Source of the DNA: Areca catechu | Lineage: Eukaryota; Streptophyta; Magnoliopsida; Arecales; Arecaceae | Direction of reading: 5' to 3' | Length of the DNA: 64,000 bases | Assembly (NCBI GenBank): GCA_021397845.1 | Contig: CM038038.1 | Span: 66,572,748 to 66,636,747, forward strand | Shown here: positions 9,806 to 21,175 of the stretch, piece after piece | Numbering within the stretch: position 1 is the first letter of the stretch | Layout: each line of letters begins with the position of its first letter | The notes under the pieces: model-generated | Told to the model about the DNA's origin: nothing | The model's input: the letters and a program-made list of their open reading frames with translations, nothing else | Database searches by the model: none | Program-made: the position numbers and the translations under genes

Positions 9806-12785
9806 ATGCTTTTCTTGAACTCAAAGAACTATAATCTTGTGCAAACCTTTTACATAGTTTTAAAGGAGATAGAAACACAACAAGGAAGAAACTTTTTCTC
9901 CCCTTTTCTTCTCTCAAACCCTCGCCCTCTCTGCTATTTTTAGATTACGGAATAAATAGGATGTGGAAAGGAAGAAATAAAATTGTGGTAGAGCAAGGTA
10001 TGTGACAAAAAATTGAATAGCGCTCAATATGCACCCATAAAAACTTCATGCTAAATGACAATTCCATGCATCTTAAAATCCTTATAAAATAGGAAACTAA
10101 TTTGATTTGAATTAATCTCAAATTAAATAGGAGTTTATGTTAATCTAGAGAAAGAGAGAGTCCTAGATAAATATGAAAAACACCACCTATGCAGGTCTAT
10201 CCATTCACGCTTGCCAGGAAAAAGGTAGTGACAAAATTAGCACCCTCTCCCTGTTTTGCATGAAAATGGAGAGAGAAACTTAGAAAAATCTGGATTTGGC
10301 TTCTTGGTTCGATTTTACTATGATTTAGATTACTTTCGAAACTATTTCAAATTCGATTCGAACCAATTTCAAAAATACTAACAATCTAAATTTAACTAGG
10401 CTTGCAATCCAAGTCTAACTTGGATAATCAAATAGAAATGAACCAATGAACTAAAATTAAAAGAATTAAAAAATAGAAATGTTGATTTAGCCCTATTTTA
10501 ATCTAGCTTGGACCAAATTTGATTTAATTATGGGTTGACATAAAGGAATAAAAAATATAATCCAAACTGTTCAATTTGCTTAAACAAAAAAAACGTTCAA
10601 ACTATTCAAATACTTGAAAAGTTACATAAACAAATTGAACTGATACAAAATCAAACCGAAAAAATCGATTATATTTAGTCAAATATCCGTTTCTAGAAAC
10701 CTCTTAAACTAAAATGCTAGTTTAGCATGAAAAAGTTACTTAGACCGAACCATTTTCTGCCTTATCCTTGAGATAGGGTATAGAGCATGCCAAGAGGACT
10801 TCCTTGAATCATATGCTATAATGACCTCACTGGAGGATTTTGACCACTTGATCACTAATATAATATAAAATTGGCTATGAAAACCAATCGGAATAAAATT
10901 TTTGAAGTAAATCTTCTTCAAACATACCTATCTATTATTATATTGAAACATTATTTCCTCCAATAAAATATCAGCAGAAATAAGAGGACCCATTTAAAGG
11001 AGGTGGTGGCACTCGCAAAACACTTATTTTGAGATTAAATCTATAATTATAATTAAAAAAATAAATTTGGTACGTACAAGGGGTGAAAAGAAGTACTTGA
11101 AAAAAAAAGCTTAGACCTAGCTCAAACTTGGCTTATTTTATAAGCTAGCCGAGCTCTGGCCAACTCCATGAAGTCACGCTTAATCTAGGTGGTTATGAAT
11201 AATATAAAATAGGTGACATGCACTAGAAAATTCTCATGCAATATGCTAATGAATACTTGTGCACTAGAAAAATCTCGCTTAGTGTCCTAATAAAATGTTA
11301 GCTAGTTGCCAATACAATAATAGATAGGTCACAAAAAGGCCAGATTATGAAGGTCTGAACTTGTGCTCCACTAGGAAATAATGCGCCAGTATTCTGTACA
11401 TAATCAAACATGATTGGTTATATATCTCAAGCAATGAGTTAATTCAACACAATCCATTTATGCCATATTTATAGCTCAACTAATACGAGACAAAAATGCG
11501 GATTGAAATACAATTAAGTTCTTTTTTGCTTAAAAAAATAGATAAAATTATTATCAATCAAAATGATAAATATAAGTAAATCTAACTAAGACTAAACTTT
11601 TAAGAAAGAAAAGTAATGGTTAAAGTAAGTAGATCTTCCTAGCATATAGATGTCCCTTCGATTTTAAGAAGCTAGGATCGAAGATGATTGAGAAATCCCT
11701 TTCTTAACTAGGCTTTGTAATTCATATTCAGATCTAATAAATTTAAGAAAAAAATTTACTTACCAACAATAACAATTTTCTCAACAAATTTGTGAAGGTT
11801 TTTGCTCAAATGATCATTCGATTCAATCTTAGAGAAGTTAGGCTGCTAAAGACAATTGCAACTCCAATCTATGGAAGAACTCCTCGAATGCATAATAAGA
11901 CACTATCAGGCATCACTTTGGGATGATATCTGGGGTTGTGGATAGCGAGTGGAGGGATAGTAGCATGTGGAAGTGTTTAGGGTTTAGGTTTTTATGCAGG
12001 GATGAGAATAGGAACAGAAAAAAAGGAAGCTTAGCGGGAGAGAGGGGAAGAACTAAAAAGGGAAAAGAATCTCTAGATTGGGGAAGAAAGCAACATCTTT
12101 TTTTCTCAAAAAATTCTTTGATTCATTTTATAAAAGCTTTATTACATAGGTATTTATAGACAAAATAACAAAAGTCTAAAACAATTCAAACACTAATAAT
12201 TTAAAATAATCCAAATGCTAACAAGCGAATACTATGCAAACTATGGGTGGTGCCATCTTGTAATAAATTTGAACCATGTCTTGCACCAATCGACGATTGC
12301 CATGTGGACTTCTTTGGCTAATCTTCTAAGATTTGGGATGTGGCTTAGTAAAAAAAGTAGGTCTCTTGGATTTGACATCAACCCTAGATAAGGGTTATCT
12401 GGAAGATGCGCCAACATAGTGTCTCCTTCACTTGGGCTTCTTCATGATGCAGAGTAGGTGATTGGGACTCTCCTATGACATTAGGGGTTCATCAGGGCTT
12501 CAACTTGGATGGTGATAGTGTAGAGGCGGTATCCAAGTGGTATATATGGCGGTTTGAAATAGCAGCTGCTAAAAATTAACACACTAAAAAAACAACTTAT
12601 TAGAAATTGAAAACTCCCACTAATAAAGTTACAAGGTAGTTAGATCTGGCTTAGTCAAGCTAGATAGTGGCTTATGAATTAATGTTCGCACCATCAGCTC
12701 AATATGAGGATCAATTGGAGCTCAATTCCCAAGCCAAATAGTAGCTCCGCTTGATCACTAAGACGGAATTGTTTTCGGATATATA
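9806..12785. other. A+T-rich stretch with no recognisable gene
   Basis: No reading frame here resembles a known protein and none is long. The DNA is A+T-rich with many short homopolymer runs. Around 11990-12170 there is a purine-rich block followed by TTTATTACATAGGTATTTATAGAC, which looks like the promoter and leader part of an old LTR, but I could not find its boundaries. It is the DNA into which element A inserted on one side, and it ends at the CACTA terminus on the other. Confidence 0.55.
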
Positions 12786-12799
12786 CACTATAAAAATAA

Positions 12800-13350
12800 G
12801 GTTATTCTCAATGCTAAAAGAGACCTTTCTCGATTCTTTAAAGCAACGATAAAAATCCTCTCAATGCTTTAAAAAGCAATGTAAAAGTATCGGGAATGCA
12901 GGAGTGGAGACTATTTTTTTCGACACTTTTTAAAAGCATCGACGTTATTCCCGATGCTTTAAAGCATCGATAATAACCCTATTCCCGATGCTTTAAAGTA
13001 TTGGAAATAAAGTTATTTCTGATGCTTTTTAAAAGCATCAAGAGTAAAGTTATTTTCAATGCTTTAAAGCATCGAGAATAACTCTGGCATAAGGTTTTTC
13101 CTGATACTTTAAAGTATCAGAAATAAAGTTATTTTTGATGCTTTTTAAAAGTATCGGGAATAAGGTTATTCCTGATGCTTTAAAGCATCGAAAATAACCC
13201 CAATTATTCCCAGTGCTTTAAAGTATCGGAATAACTTTATTTTCGATGCTTTTAAAAAGTATCAGAAATAACTTTATTCTCGTTGCTTTAAAGCATCGAG
13301 AATAAGTATGGGATAAGGTTATTCCTGATTCTTTAAAGCATCAAAAATTC
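12800..13350. repeat. Palindromic subterminal repeats of the CACTA element
   Basis: At least eight copies of an 18-bp palindrome of the type CGATGCTTTAAAGCATCG occur, for example near 12954, 12990, 13061, 13103, 13171, 13213, 13285 and 13331. They are flanked by TTATTCC/GGAATAA arms and show base changes between copies. A variant with an extended core (CTTTTTAAAAG) alternates with the short one. Each copy can form a hairpin. Confidence 0.82.
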
Positions 13351-13579
13351 TATTTTTTTAAAAAATAAAATAATTATTTTAACATTTAAAAATTTGTATA
13401 ATACTTTTTTTACCTGTATAATGTTGTAATATAAATCCACACATCCAAATATAAATCCACACATCCAAATATAAATTCAAACATAAAACTCATTACGATC
13501 AAATATAATAAAATTTTTTACACATATGTTTATTTAACAAAATTAAAAATTACATGAATATATAAGATATAAAATAATA

Positions 13580-14397
13580 AAAAGTCAAGGTCAATGATCT
13601 GCAGGAGGTAGGTCGTCACCCTGTCCATGAGGATCTGATGCTCCAGAAGCCTATATAAAAAAAATTTAAAATATTTAATTTATGAAAGTATGAATGATAA
13701 TATATTACATAAATTATTGATTTAATATCAAAATATATATATATTTAAATATCATATATATGTACCTGACATGGAACATACATCTGTATGACAGATGTAA
13801 GCCGATCTATGTGCTCTCTTATGCTCTCCATCGCTGCTCTATCGGTGGCATAGCTCTTTCGTATCTCCTCTAGCTCAGCGACATGACTCTATCGCATCTC
13901 CTCTAGCTCAATGGCACGGCTCCATCGCAACTCCTCTATCTCCTTCTCGAGTCTATGAACACGTGCATCTTGAGTAGTCTCTGCAGCCTCACGTGTATAT
14001 CTACTGACCGTAGATAACTGAGTGGGGGTGACACCAACTCCATAGCCCCTCATCGACCGTAGCACTCAGAGCCCATCAACTTTATAAACACCTCGGCCTG
14101 GATGTGATTACTCTACATAGATACTATAGAATCATCAACACGCTCGGCAATAAGAGCTGTAGCTCTTTCCTGTATTAATTTAGAAAAATTAGTTAGATCT
14201 TAAATACTAACAAAATCAAATTTAAATATTGCATGAAATAAATTGTAATAAGAACTTATAAATATATCCCATGACTCATCTCTAACAAAAGTGCCATCAC
14301 GATGAGTATGAGTCATCCGGTAAAACTCCACCTGACCGAATTCCATCCCATGCTCATCCTCTACAAGAAAAATTATAATTTTAAGTAAATAATTCAA
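13580..14397 (-). pseudogene. CACTA-associated protein gene, Transposase_24-like, with introns
   Basis: Three exon-like blocks are visible on the minus strand. One (about 14360-14265) encodes EDEHGMEFGQVEFYRMTHTH, RDGTFV following; this is the hallmark region of plant Ptta/En/Spm (Transposase_24) proteins. A second (about 14172-13766) begins after an ATTAATACAG acceptor and has GYGVGVTPTQL followed by a coiled coil rich in LEEMR and LEEIR. A third is a short C-terminal block ending near 13580. Several stop codons (for example in the coiled coil) make it a pseudogene. Such proteins bind the subterminal repeats. The 5' exons are missing because element F interrupts the transposon. Confidence 0.75.
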
Positions 14398-14536
14398 ATA
14401 AATTTAAAAATTATTTAAGTATCATAATATGTATATGTATCGCAATACATCTTTCGCAATACATATATGTATAGCGGCATATATATGTGTACCGCGATAC
14501 ATCATCTGTGATACATATATGTGTCACAATACATAT
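14398..14536. repeat. Low-complexity ATACAT/GTATCG stretch
   Basis: Imperfect alternation of GATACAT, TATATGTG and CGCAATACAT with many internal inverted repeats. It is probably intron or spacer sequence of the CACTA element. Confidence 0.5.
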
Positions 14537-14882
14537 TGTTGCTGCCCTTAACATAGTGGCCTGTAGCTCAGATGTGGCACCGGACGTCAGCCCCATTTCT
14601 TGAAATCTAGTAATTTCGGGTCCTGTAAAATAGAGTTAGAGACCTAGGCCTAGGATCTTGGCAGGGGCACTCCGATGATTAAGTCAATGGATGGTAAAGA
14701 GAAACAGATCCTCCAAGATGGATCCCTCTTCGGTCACCATGCTTGGAGGAGAGTTTTTTAAAGGATAGAGTTGGAGGGGTAGGAGAGGAGTAAGGTTCGA
14801 GCCATGATGGCTTTGTTAGTCGGGACCCTCTCATGAAATTTTTCGCGGCAGCCTCCGTGCCCTCACCATGCTTGTCTCTCCT
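14537..14882 (-). repeat. Element F 3' LTR, first fragment
   Basis: Starts TGTTGCTGCCC and shares GTGGCCTGTAGCT and the block from GGTCCTGTAAAATAG to AACAGATCCTCC with the LTR of element A (9030-9150). It is cut at 14882 by element E, whose target duplication CTCCT is 14878-14882. Confidence 0.78.
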
Positions 14883-14899
14883 TGATAAGGGATGAATTT
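14883..14899 (-). repeat. Element E 3' LTR, first 17 bp
   Basis: TGATAAGGGATGAATTT corresponds to the first bases of the other E LTR at 44434 (TGATGGGGGACGAATTT). It is interrupted by element D, whose TSD AATTT is 14895-14899. Confidence 0.8.
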
Positions 14900-14942
14900 T
14901 GGTGTGGGCACCAGACTCAGAAGAAGACTCCAGGGCTCCATC
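14900..14942 (+). repeat. Element D 5' LTR, part 1
   Basis: Starts TGGTGTGGGCACCAG, matching the 3' LTR start at 37180 (TGGTGCGGGCACCAG). Interrupted by element B after CCATC. Confidence 0.93.
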
Positions 14943-16387
14943 TGATGGGGAACTAATATGCATGCAATTTTTTTTGTATGTTTTACATGTTGAGTTAGGT
15001 GATTAATTTCCAAATTTTAGATCAAAATTATTTGTAGGGAATTTTGTATGAATTTTTGAAGATCAGCATGCAGATTAGGACCTAGAAAAGTAGCAAAGAA
15101 GGACCGCCGGGACTGAGAAGCCTCGGTTAGGGCAAGTTCTCCTACAATAAAACTACTGGAGGTAGAGGGGTGTACCTGACAACATCTGTGAAGATCGCAG
15201 CGAAGGGGTCTCTCGTTCCTCGACGGATGCGGCCTGGAAAACCGAGCCAAAGACCCGCGAATACCCGGCTTTCTGCTCGGTGATCCGATTGAGGCTTGGC
15301 TGGAGTCGTTGGATTCGTAGGAACACAGGGACCTGCAAACGACCTGTCAAGGGTTAGAAAGCTCACAAAGGAACAAGAAAACAAAGTAAAAACAGCAAGG
15401 GAAGGCTTCTTTTGGAGTGGGCGTCCAGGGATCTGGAGGGTTTGTTGGCAGCAGGAAGATGATTGCAAACACCGAGAAGAAGAACTCTCACAAACCCCTT
15501 TATGCACACAGCAGGGTATCACACCACTCAATAGAAGAACTCAAGGTTTTCATTCATAAAAAATTCTCCTCATACAAGAGGCTAGGGTCCCTTAAATAGA
15601 CCCTTAACCTTGGGCTCCAAGTAAGGGTACATAAGTCTTTACATAAGAATCCTTTTCCCTCTCAAACCCTAGCTAGAAAATAAGGAAATATTAGGTAGAA
15701 AAATTCCTAAAAATTTTCTTGACTTGGTCAAGACTCCAAGGATGCCTAGGGGGGCGTGTTGGGCTTCTAGGAGCAGCAAGGGGCCGGCCCAAAGGGGCCC
15801 GGGTGCATGGGTTTGGGCCTCTGGAAGCTGGGGTGGCCTGGTAGCCAGGTAGCAGGAATATTCCCTGGTATCTTGCTTCTTAGGGGCTTGGGCTTGGCAC
15901 CTGGGCTTGATTTCTTTGGTCTAGGATGCAGATGGACCTCTGGAATCATGGATGCCCTTATTTATGAATATACTTTGGCATCTGGGCATCTGGAGGGCAT
16001 CTGCAAGAAATCAGGGTTTTTCTGAATTTTCCTCTTGGGGTCTTCAAATCTTCAAGCTGGGTTGGACTTGGGCTATACTTCCATGTCTTCAATCTAGTTG
16101 GACTTGATCTTCACTTGTATGATATAGTCTTGAGTCTTCGGTATGCTTGGATAGAACTCAAAAAAATAAAATTAGCTCAACATGAGCTGACTAGCATTGG
16201 ACTGAACTAGCTCAACATGAGCTGACAAGTACAGAACTGAAATAACAACTCAAAATACTCAAATAACAACTAAAATGGACTCAGATGAGCTAAGCCCTTA
16301 TTACAGATGGACTCATAAATTATTGATCAATTTACAGAGGGTTGAAAAAGCCTCTGTCTTATTCTGGTGCCTCAGGTGTCCCCACCA
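14943..16387 (-). repeat. Element B 3' LTR (1,445 bp)
   Basis: Plus-strand ends TGATGGGGAAC and GTCCCCACCA. A near-identical copy is at 19714-21170. The internal side ends in ATTCTCCC, which on the minus strand is the purine-rich GGGAGAAT tract preceding the LTR. Small reading frames within it recur in the other copy and are not genes. Confidence 0.95.
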
Positions 16388-17145
16388 ATTCTCCCGGGGT
16401 GGGAGGAACTCGACCCTGTCGAGTGAAGGTCAGACTGGCTCACATATCTCTCGAGAAGGTCTGGGTTGAGGCGTTGCAAGTCCTCTCGAGAAATCTAGGA
16501 ATCGTCCAACTCTGGCCGGCCTTGCCATCAGACTAGGAAGCGTTGATGGTCATGGCCCTGGGTCGTGATGGCTTGATTGTCCAGGATACGCTCGATCCGT
16601 TCTCCTCTCTCAGGCCAAATTTGTTTGTGGACACTCTAGGTTAGGGTCACTCACAATGAAAAGGAATTGGTCCAAAGGCCTCACTAGGTAGCGCTGCCGG
16701 TTCCCTATACTCAACCAGGTCTGTAATATTGAAGGTAGAACTAATGCCCAAATCCGAAGGCAAGTCTAACACCTAGGCATTTGATCCAACCTTCTCTATC
16801 ACTTTAAAAGGTCCGGCTCTGAGAGCATGAAGCTTCTTTTAGGCCTAAGCCTAACCAAGATAAAATCCACTACATCAAATTTTTTGATCCATCTTCGGGA
16901 ATTAGCCAGTTGTTTTAACATTAGTGCGGGTGGTGAACATGCTAGGCACATGCAGACTCCTAACAAGATGATGCAAAGGACTCAAACCTACACCTAACAG
17001 ACTCGACTAAAGAGGTTTATTAGGTCTTAACTACCACTTGGGCATGGGGGCATGAGTCGTGGTTGATGGATGACATGCAGAAGAAAATTTGCTAGTAACT
17101 CCTAATAAGTGCCAGAGGGTCTGCCAAAAGTAGGTAGCAAATGGG
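16388..17145 (-). pseudogene. pol: Element B integrase remnant with chromodomain
   Basis: Nearest the 3' LTR the minus strand shows chromodomain traces (LVxWQGRPELDDS, ISREDLQRLNPDLLERY at 16440-16560). Before that come the GPF-type module and the LGISSTFNITDLVEYREPA segment at about 16690-16810. At 17108-17145 there is a core fragment, ATYFWQTLWHLLG, equivalent to TSYFWKTLWHKLG in element C. Stops and frameshifts are frequent. The catalytic triad is not present as a whole, so it could not integrate DNA. Confidence 0.75.
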
Positions 17146-18596
17146 ATGGGCTCTACGGATCCTTGCAACCTAGTAACCTCAACAAAATGTAACCTAATAG
17201 TTCTAGACACATGAGAAAACTCAGGAAAGGATAGAAAATAGGAAGTGGGTTCAGAATTACTCTGGTAGGGTGGAGAAAAAGGTTTTGGGTTAGTTGGATA
17301 AAGTAGAATCAAAGAAGGCATGTCAGGGACTAATCCTAGACTAATGAGGTTAACCTTATGGGGTTGCGATATATCTACGGGATTTGTATAATGGAAGGAT
17401 GGGTTATTAATCTCAGGAAAGAGGTCCTTAATGAGAACTATAGGAGGAGACTCATCCTGAGGGTACTGATTCAAAGAGATCAGGTCCTTAATAAATTCTT
17501 CTGGTTCTTATATTTTAGGACTAGACTCTATAATTTGGCTCTCCTCTATGGTTTCCTCAGGTAAGGCTCTAGTAGTAGTACCTAGGTTCTCTTCCTCTAT
17601 TTGTTCTTCCATTATAGCTTTAGGTTGGATATGGTCAAGGTCAACTAGCTCTGGGTTGGTTTCTACCTGGGTATCTATTGGGTCAGCTAATTCTAGGTCT
17701 ACTAAAGGTGTCTCCTCTTCTCCCTCATACTCATCCACTAGGCTCAAATCAGCTTCATACACTTCCGCGTTAATGTAAGCCTTGTCAATCTCAGGAATGG
17801 TTGGAGAAGGTCGGCTAGGGAAAAATTGGCTAGGTCCAGGTTTCTGATTATGGACACTAATCCTAGTAGGTTCAGGTTGCCTAAGGGGTAGTGGCTCACT
17901 ACTGGGCTCATATTTAGGGGTGCTAATCCTATGGGGTTCAAATTGACTAAGGGAAACCTGACTAGTACTAGGCTGATACTTAGGGGTTATGGGTTCTCTG
18001 GGCTCATAGGACAAGGGTGCAGATCTATGGGTCATGGGATTATAGGAATTTGGGTCAGTTCTATGGTCAGGTTCTAAGGATGGATCATGGTATGGAGTCC
18101 TCTTAAGGTTGGGCTCTCTATATGGGTCAGGATATTGGGTCCTCCTAGGGTTGGACTCCCTATATGGGTCAGAATACTGGGTTCTCCTAGGGTTGGACTC
18201 CCTGTATGGGTCAGAATATTGGGTTCTCCTAGGGTTGGACTCCCTATATGGGTCAGAATATTGGGAGTTGGTTCTACTAGGCTCATAGGGTGTGGGTGCA
18301 TAGGATCTTTGATCATGGGATCTAGAGTCATAGGATCTAGGTTCATTGGTTATGGATTCATAGGTTCTAGGTTCATAGGATTTGGAGTCATAAGATCTAT
18401 AGGTTGTAGGTATACTAGGCTTATAGGGAGAGGGTAAATAGGATCTATCTTCCTGGTCTATAAAATCCTGATTGGGTCTTCTAGGACTATCCTTAGGGAT
18501 TGGGTCATGACGATGGGCTCTCCTAGGTTCAGCCTCAAGGTATGGATCAGGGTTTGGGGTCCTCCTAAGTTGAGGGGAATTAGGATCTGGCTCAGA
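17146..18596 (-). pseudogene. Element B acidic/proline-rich linker region of gag
   Basis: Two blocks in related phase (18035-17508 and 17474-17031) encode a long low-complexity stretch. It is first Pro/Arg/Tyr-rich (repeats of SDPYRESNPRRTQY), then acidic with VDEYEGEEE, a motif also found between the zinc knuckles and protease of elements C and D. It ends with EEFIKDLISLNQYPQDE and a conserved block around HKVNLISLGLVPDMP that also occurs in element G. One stop near 17508 divides it. The gag capsid domain, zinc knuckles and all catalytic domains are absent. The function is unknown. Confidence 0.7.
18107..18274 (-). repeat. 42-bp tandem repeat coding for a 14-residue unit
   Basis: Units begin at 18107, 18149, 18191 and 18233, each 42 bp, with a degenerate copy on the high-coordinate side from 18275 and another before 18107. 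On the minus strand each encodes a version of SDPYRESNPRRTQY. The reading frame is kept across all units. Confidence 0.92.
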
Positions 18597-18833
18597 TTAT
18601 GACCCATGGTTTTTTTCTGGGGTCCCTACCCGGACTTTTAACTGATCAAACCTATTGGCAAGATGGTCAATTCTATCATTGGTTTGAATACGAGACTGAG
18701 TTAACTGGGTCATCTGGGTAGCCATCTGGGCCATTTGATCAGCTAGGGCTTTTATTTGAACTTGTAAATTTTTCATGGGTTCAGACATTTGTGAAGGAGG
18801 TGGGTGATATGAAACTCCTGATCTAGTGCTCAT
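18597..18833 (-). pseudogene. gag: Element B gag N-terminus
   Basis: Starts MSTRSGVSYHPPPSQM, comparable to MSTRNGVPYQPGQ of elements C, D and H. It continues into a predicted coiled coil with repeated QMAQMATQMTQL heptads and HLANRFDQL. A stop follows PEKNHGS at 18597. In the intact family this part precedes the capsid domain, which is missing here. It lies about 870 bp downstream of the primer site, the same place as the gag start in C and D. Confidence 0.78.
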
Positions 18834-19699
18834 GCAAGACTCGATCAGACCGACTATAGCTGACTAGACCTAGAGTCCAAACTAGATGCTCAATCAGGGT
18901 GGCAAACTAGCCTATAGTAACCCTGTACTCAGCCAGGCAGGTGTAAGGGGAGTGTTAGGTCCCTGATTGCCAATCGTAGACACCAATCAGAGATTGGCCA
19001 GGTAGGCGGACCAGCACACAAGCCCTTCGGGATTGAATCCCTAAACCACCGTTCTAGACACTGAGCACAAGGCACACACAGGTTAACTTGACACAGTGAT
19101 CTAACACTAGCCCGGACCCGACCAGTTGGTGTCCCTAGCCCACTAGGGCAAATTAAGTCTAATTAATTTTAGGTTAAGGCTTGGGACTGAATGTAAGGGA
19201 TGTGGTTTTGGGCTAAGGAGAGGTGATCAAATCCTCCCCCCATCTGATATAGCAAGAGTGCCCTTAAAAGTAAATTATGCAATGATGGCAGGCAGATGAG
19301 GATGCAAATTAGGGTTTAGATATTTTTTTTGGTATTTTTGGAAAATATGTATATTTTTTTTTGGTATTTTTTAAATAGAAGAAAACTTGCAAATCATGGC
19401 CTAATATACTGGAAATATACTAAAATTAAAAAATATGCAAAAACTCCTAAACAAAACCCTAAAACTTCCAAACTTGTCTTGCTAAAAAAAACAGAGCCAA
19501 AAATTTGCAGGCCCTATTTCAGCTTGCAGAAAATTCACAGGCCATAATAAAATCTGGAAAAAATTTAAAAATTATTGTGAATTATGATAAATCTAGGAAA
19601 ATAAATTTAAGAATTTTTGGAGTTTTTGACAGGGAGAAATAATTAAAATAACAGAGTATATACGGACTGAAAAATTGCAGAAAACAAGCCCTAATCTAA
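18834..19699 (-). other. Element B untranslated leader
   Basis: A non-coding leader between the primer site and gag. It shares conserved blocks with C, D and H: CCCTAG/CTAGGG around 19139, the hairpin CCAATCAGAGATTGG at 18983-18997, and the AACACTCCCC block at about 18950. The part near the LTR is A+T-rich. Confidence 0.7.
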
Positions 19700-19711
19700 G
19701 CTCTGATACCA
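19700..19711 (-). promoter_or_regulatory. Primer binding site of element B (initiator tRNA-Met type)
   Basis: The minus strand reads TGGTATCAGAGC two bases after the 5' LTR, the standard plant initiator tRNA-Met complement. Confidence 0.92.
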
Positions 19712-19713
19712 AA

Positions 19714-21170
19714 TGATGGGGAACTAATATGCATGCAATTTGTTTTGTATGTTTAACATGTTGAGTTAGGTGATTAATTCCCAAATTTCATATCAAAATT
19801 ATTTATAGGGAATTTTGTATGAATTTTTGAAGATCAGCATGCAGATTAGGACCTAGAAAAGTAGCAAAGAAGGACCGCCGGGGCTGAGAAGTCTCGGTTA
19901 GGGCAAGTTCTCCTACAATAAAACTACTGGAGGTAGAGGGGTGTACCTGACAATGTCTGTGAAGATCGCAGTGAAGGGGTCTCTCGTTCCTCGACGGATG
20001 CGGCCTGGAAAACCGAGCCAAAGACCCGCGGATACCCGGCTTTCTGCTAGGTGATCCGATTGAGGCTTGGCTGGAGTCGTTGGATTCGTAGGAACTCAGG
20101 GACCTGCAAATGACCTGTCAAGGGTTAGAAAGCTCACAAAGGAACAAGAAAACAAAGTAAAAATAGCAAGGGAAGGCTTCTTTTGGAGTGGGCGTCCAGG
20201 GATCTGGAGGGTTTGTTGGCAGCAGGAAGATGATTGCAAACACCGGGAAGAAGAACTCTCACAAACCCCTTTATGCACACAGCAGGGTATCACACCACTC
20301 AATAGAAGAACTCAAGGTTTTCATTCATCAAAAATTCTCCTCATACAAGAGGCTAGGGTCCCTTAAATAGACCCTTAACCTTGGGCTCCAAGTAAGGGTA
20401 CATAAGTCTTTACATAAGAATCCTTTTCCCTCTCAAACCCTAGCTAGAAAATAAGGAAATATTAGGTAGAAAAATCCCTAAAAATTTTCTTGACTTGGTC
20501 AAGACTCCAAGGATGCCTAGGGGGGCGTGTTGGGCTTCTAGGAGCAGCAAGGGGCCGGCCCAAAGGGGCCCGGGTGCATGGGTTTGGGCCTCTGGAAGCT
20601 GGGGTGGCCTGGTAGCCATGTAGCAGGAATATTCCCTGGTATCTTGCTTCTTAGGGGCTTGGGCTTGGCACCTGGGCTTGATTTCTTTGGGCTAGGATGC
20701 AGATGGACCTCTGGAATCATGGATGCCCTTATTTATGAATATACTTTGGCATCTAGAAGGGAATCTGGGCATCTGGAGGGCATCTGCAAGAAATCAGGGT
20801 TTTTCTGAATTTTTCTCTTGGGGTCTTCAAATCTTCAAGCTGGGTTTGACTTGGGCTATACTTCCATGTCTTCAATCTAGTTGGACTTGGTCTTCACTTG
20901 TATGATATAGTCTTGAGTCTTCGGTATGCTTGGATAGGACTCAAAAAAATAAAATTAGCTCAACATGAGCTGACTAGCATTGGACTGAACTAGCTCAACA
21001 TGAGCTGACAAGTACAGAACTAAAATAACAACTCAAAATACTCAAATAACAACTAAAATGGACTCAGATGAGCTAAGCCCTTATTACAGATGGACTCATA
21101 AATTATTGATCAATTTACAGAGGGTTGAAAAAGCCTCTATCTTATTCTGGTGCCTCAGGTGTCCCCACCA
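19714..21170 (-). repeat. Element B 5' LTR (1,457 bp)
   Basis: Mate of 14943-16387. It contains a 12-bp insertion near 20757 relative to the mate. The minus strand has a weak TATA-like TCTATTTAAGGG near 20365. The TSD CCATC follows at 21171-21175. Confidence 0.95.
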
Positions 21171-21175
21171 CCATC

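Larger units (their letters stand above)
12786..14536 (-). mobile_element. CACTA (En/Spm) DNA transposon, one end preserved
   Basis: The terminus CACTATAAAAATAAGG starts at 12786, preceded by ATA. Within about 550 bp there are many copies of a palindromic motif around GATGCTTTAAAGCATC, typical of subterminal repeats bound by the TNPA-type protein. Further in, the minus strand codes for remains of a Transposase_24-like protein. The sequence stops at 14536, where element F begins. The rest of the transposon is therefore expected on the far side of F, outside the window. Confidence 0.8.
14943..21170 (-). mobile_element. Element B: non-autonomous chromodomain-type element, minus strand
   Basis: Complete unit with LTRs 14943-16387 and 19714-21170 and a perfect TSD CCATC (14938-14942, 21171-21175). 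The internal 3.3 kb has a primer site, leader, gag N-terminus, a proline/tyrosine-rich repetitive and acidic linker, then remains of integrase core, integrase C-terminus and chromodomain. There is no protease, RT or RNase H. LTRs differ at about 28 positions plus a 12-bp indel, so it is younger than its host D and older than C. Confidence 0.93.

Noticed and set aside
14537..14882. Independent truncated LTR unrelated to the right-hand part of the window
   Set aside because: The flank duplication CTCCT of element E joins it with 45632 onward, so it is the other half of the F LTR.
15142..20366. Small frames seen twice (near 15.3 and 20.1 kb)
   Set aside because: They lie in the two LTRs of element B, which explains the duplication; none resembles a protein.
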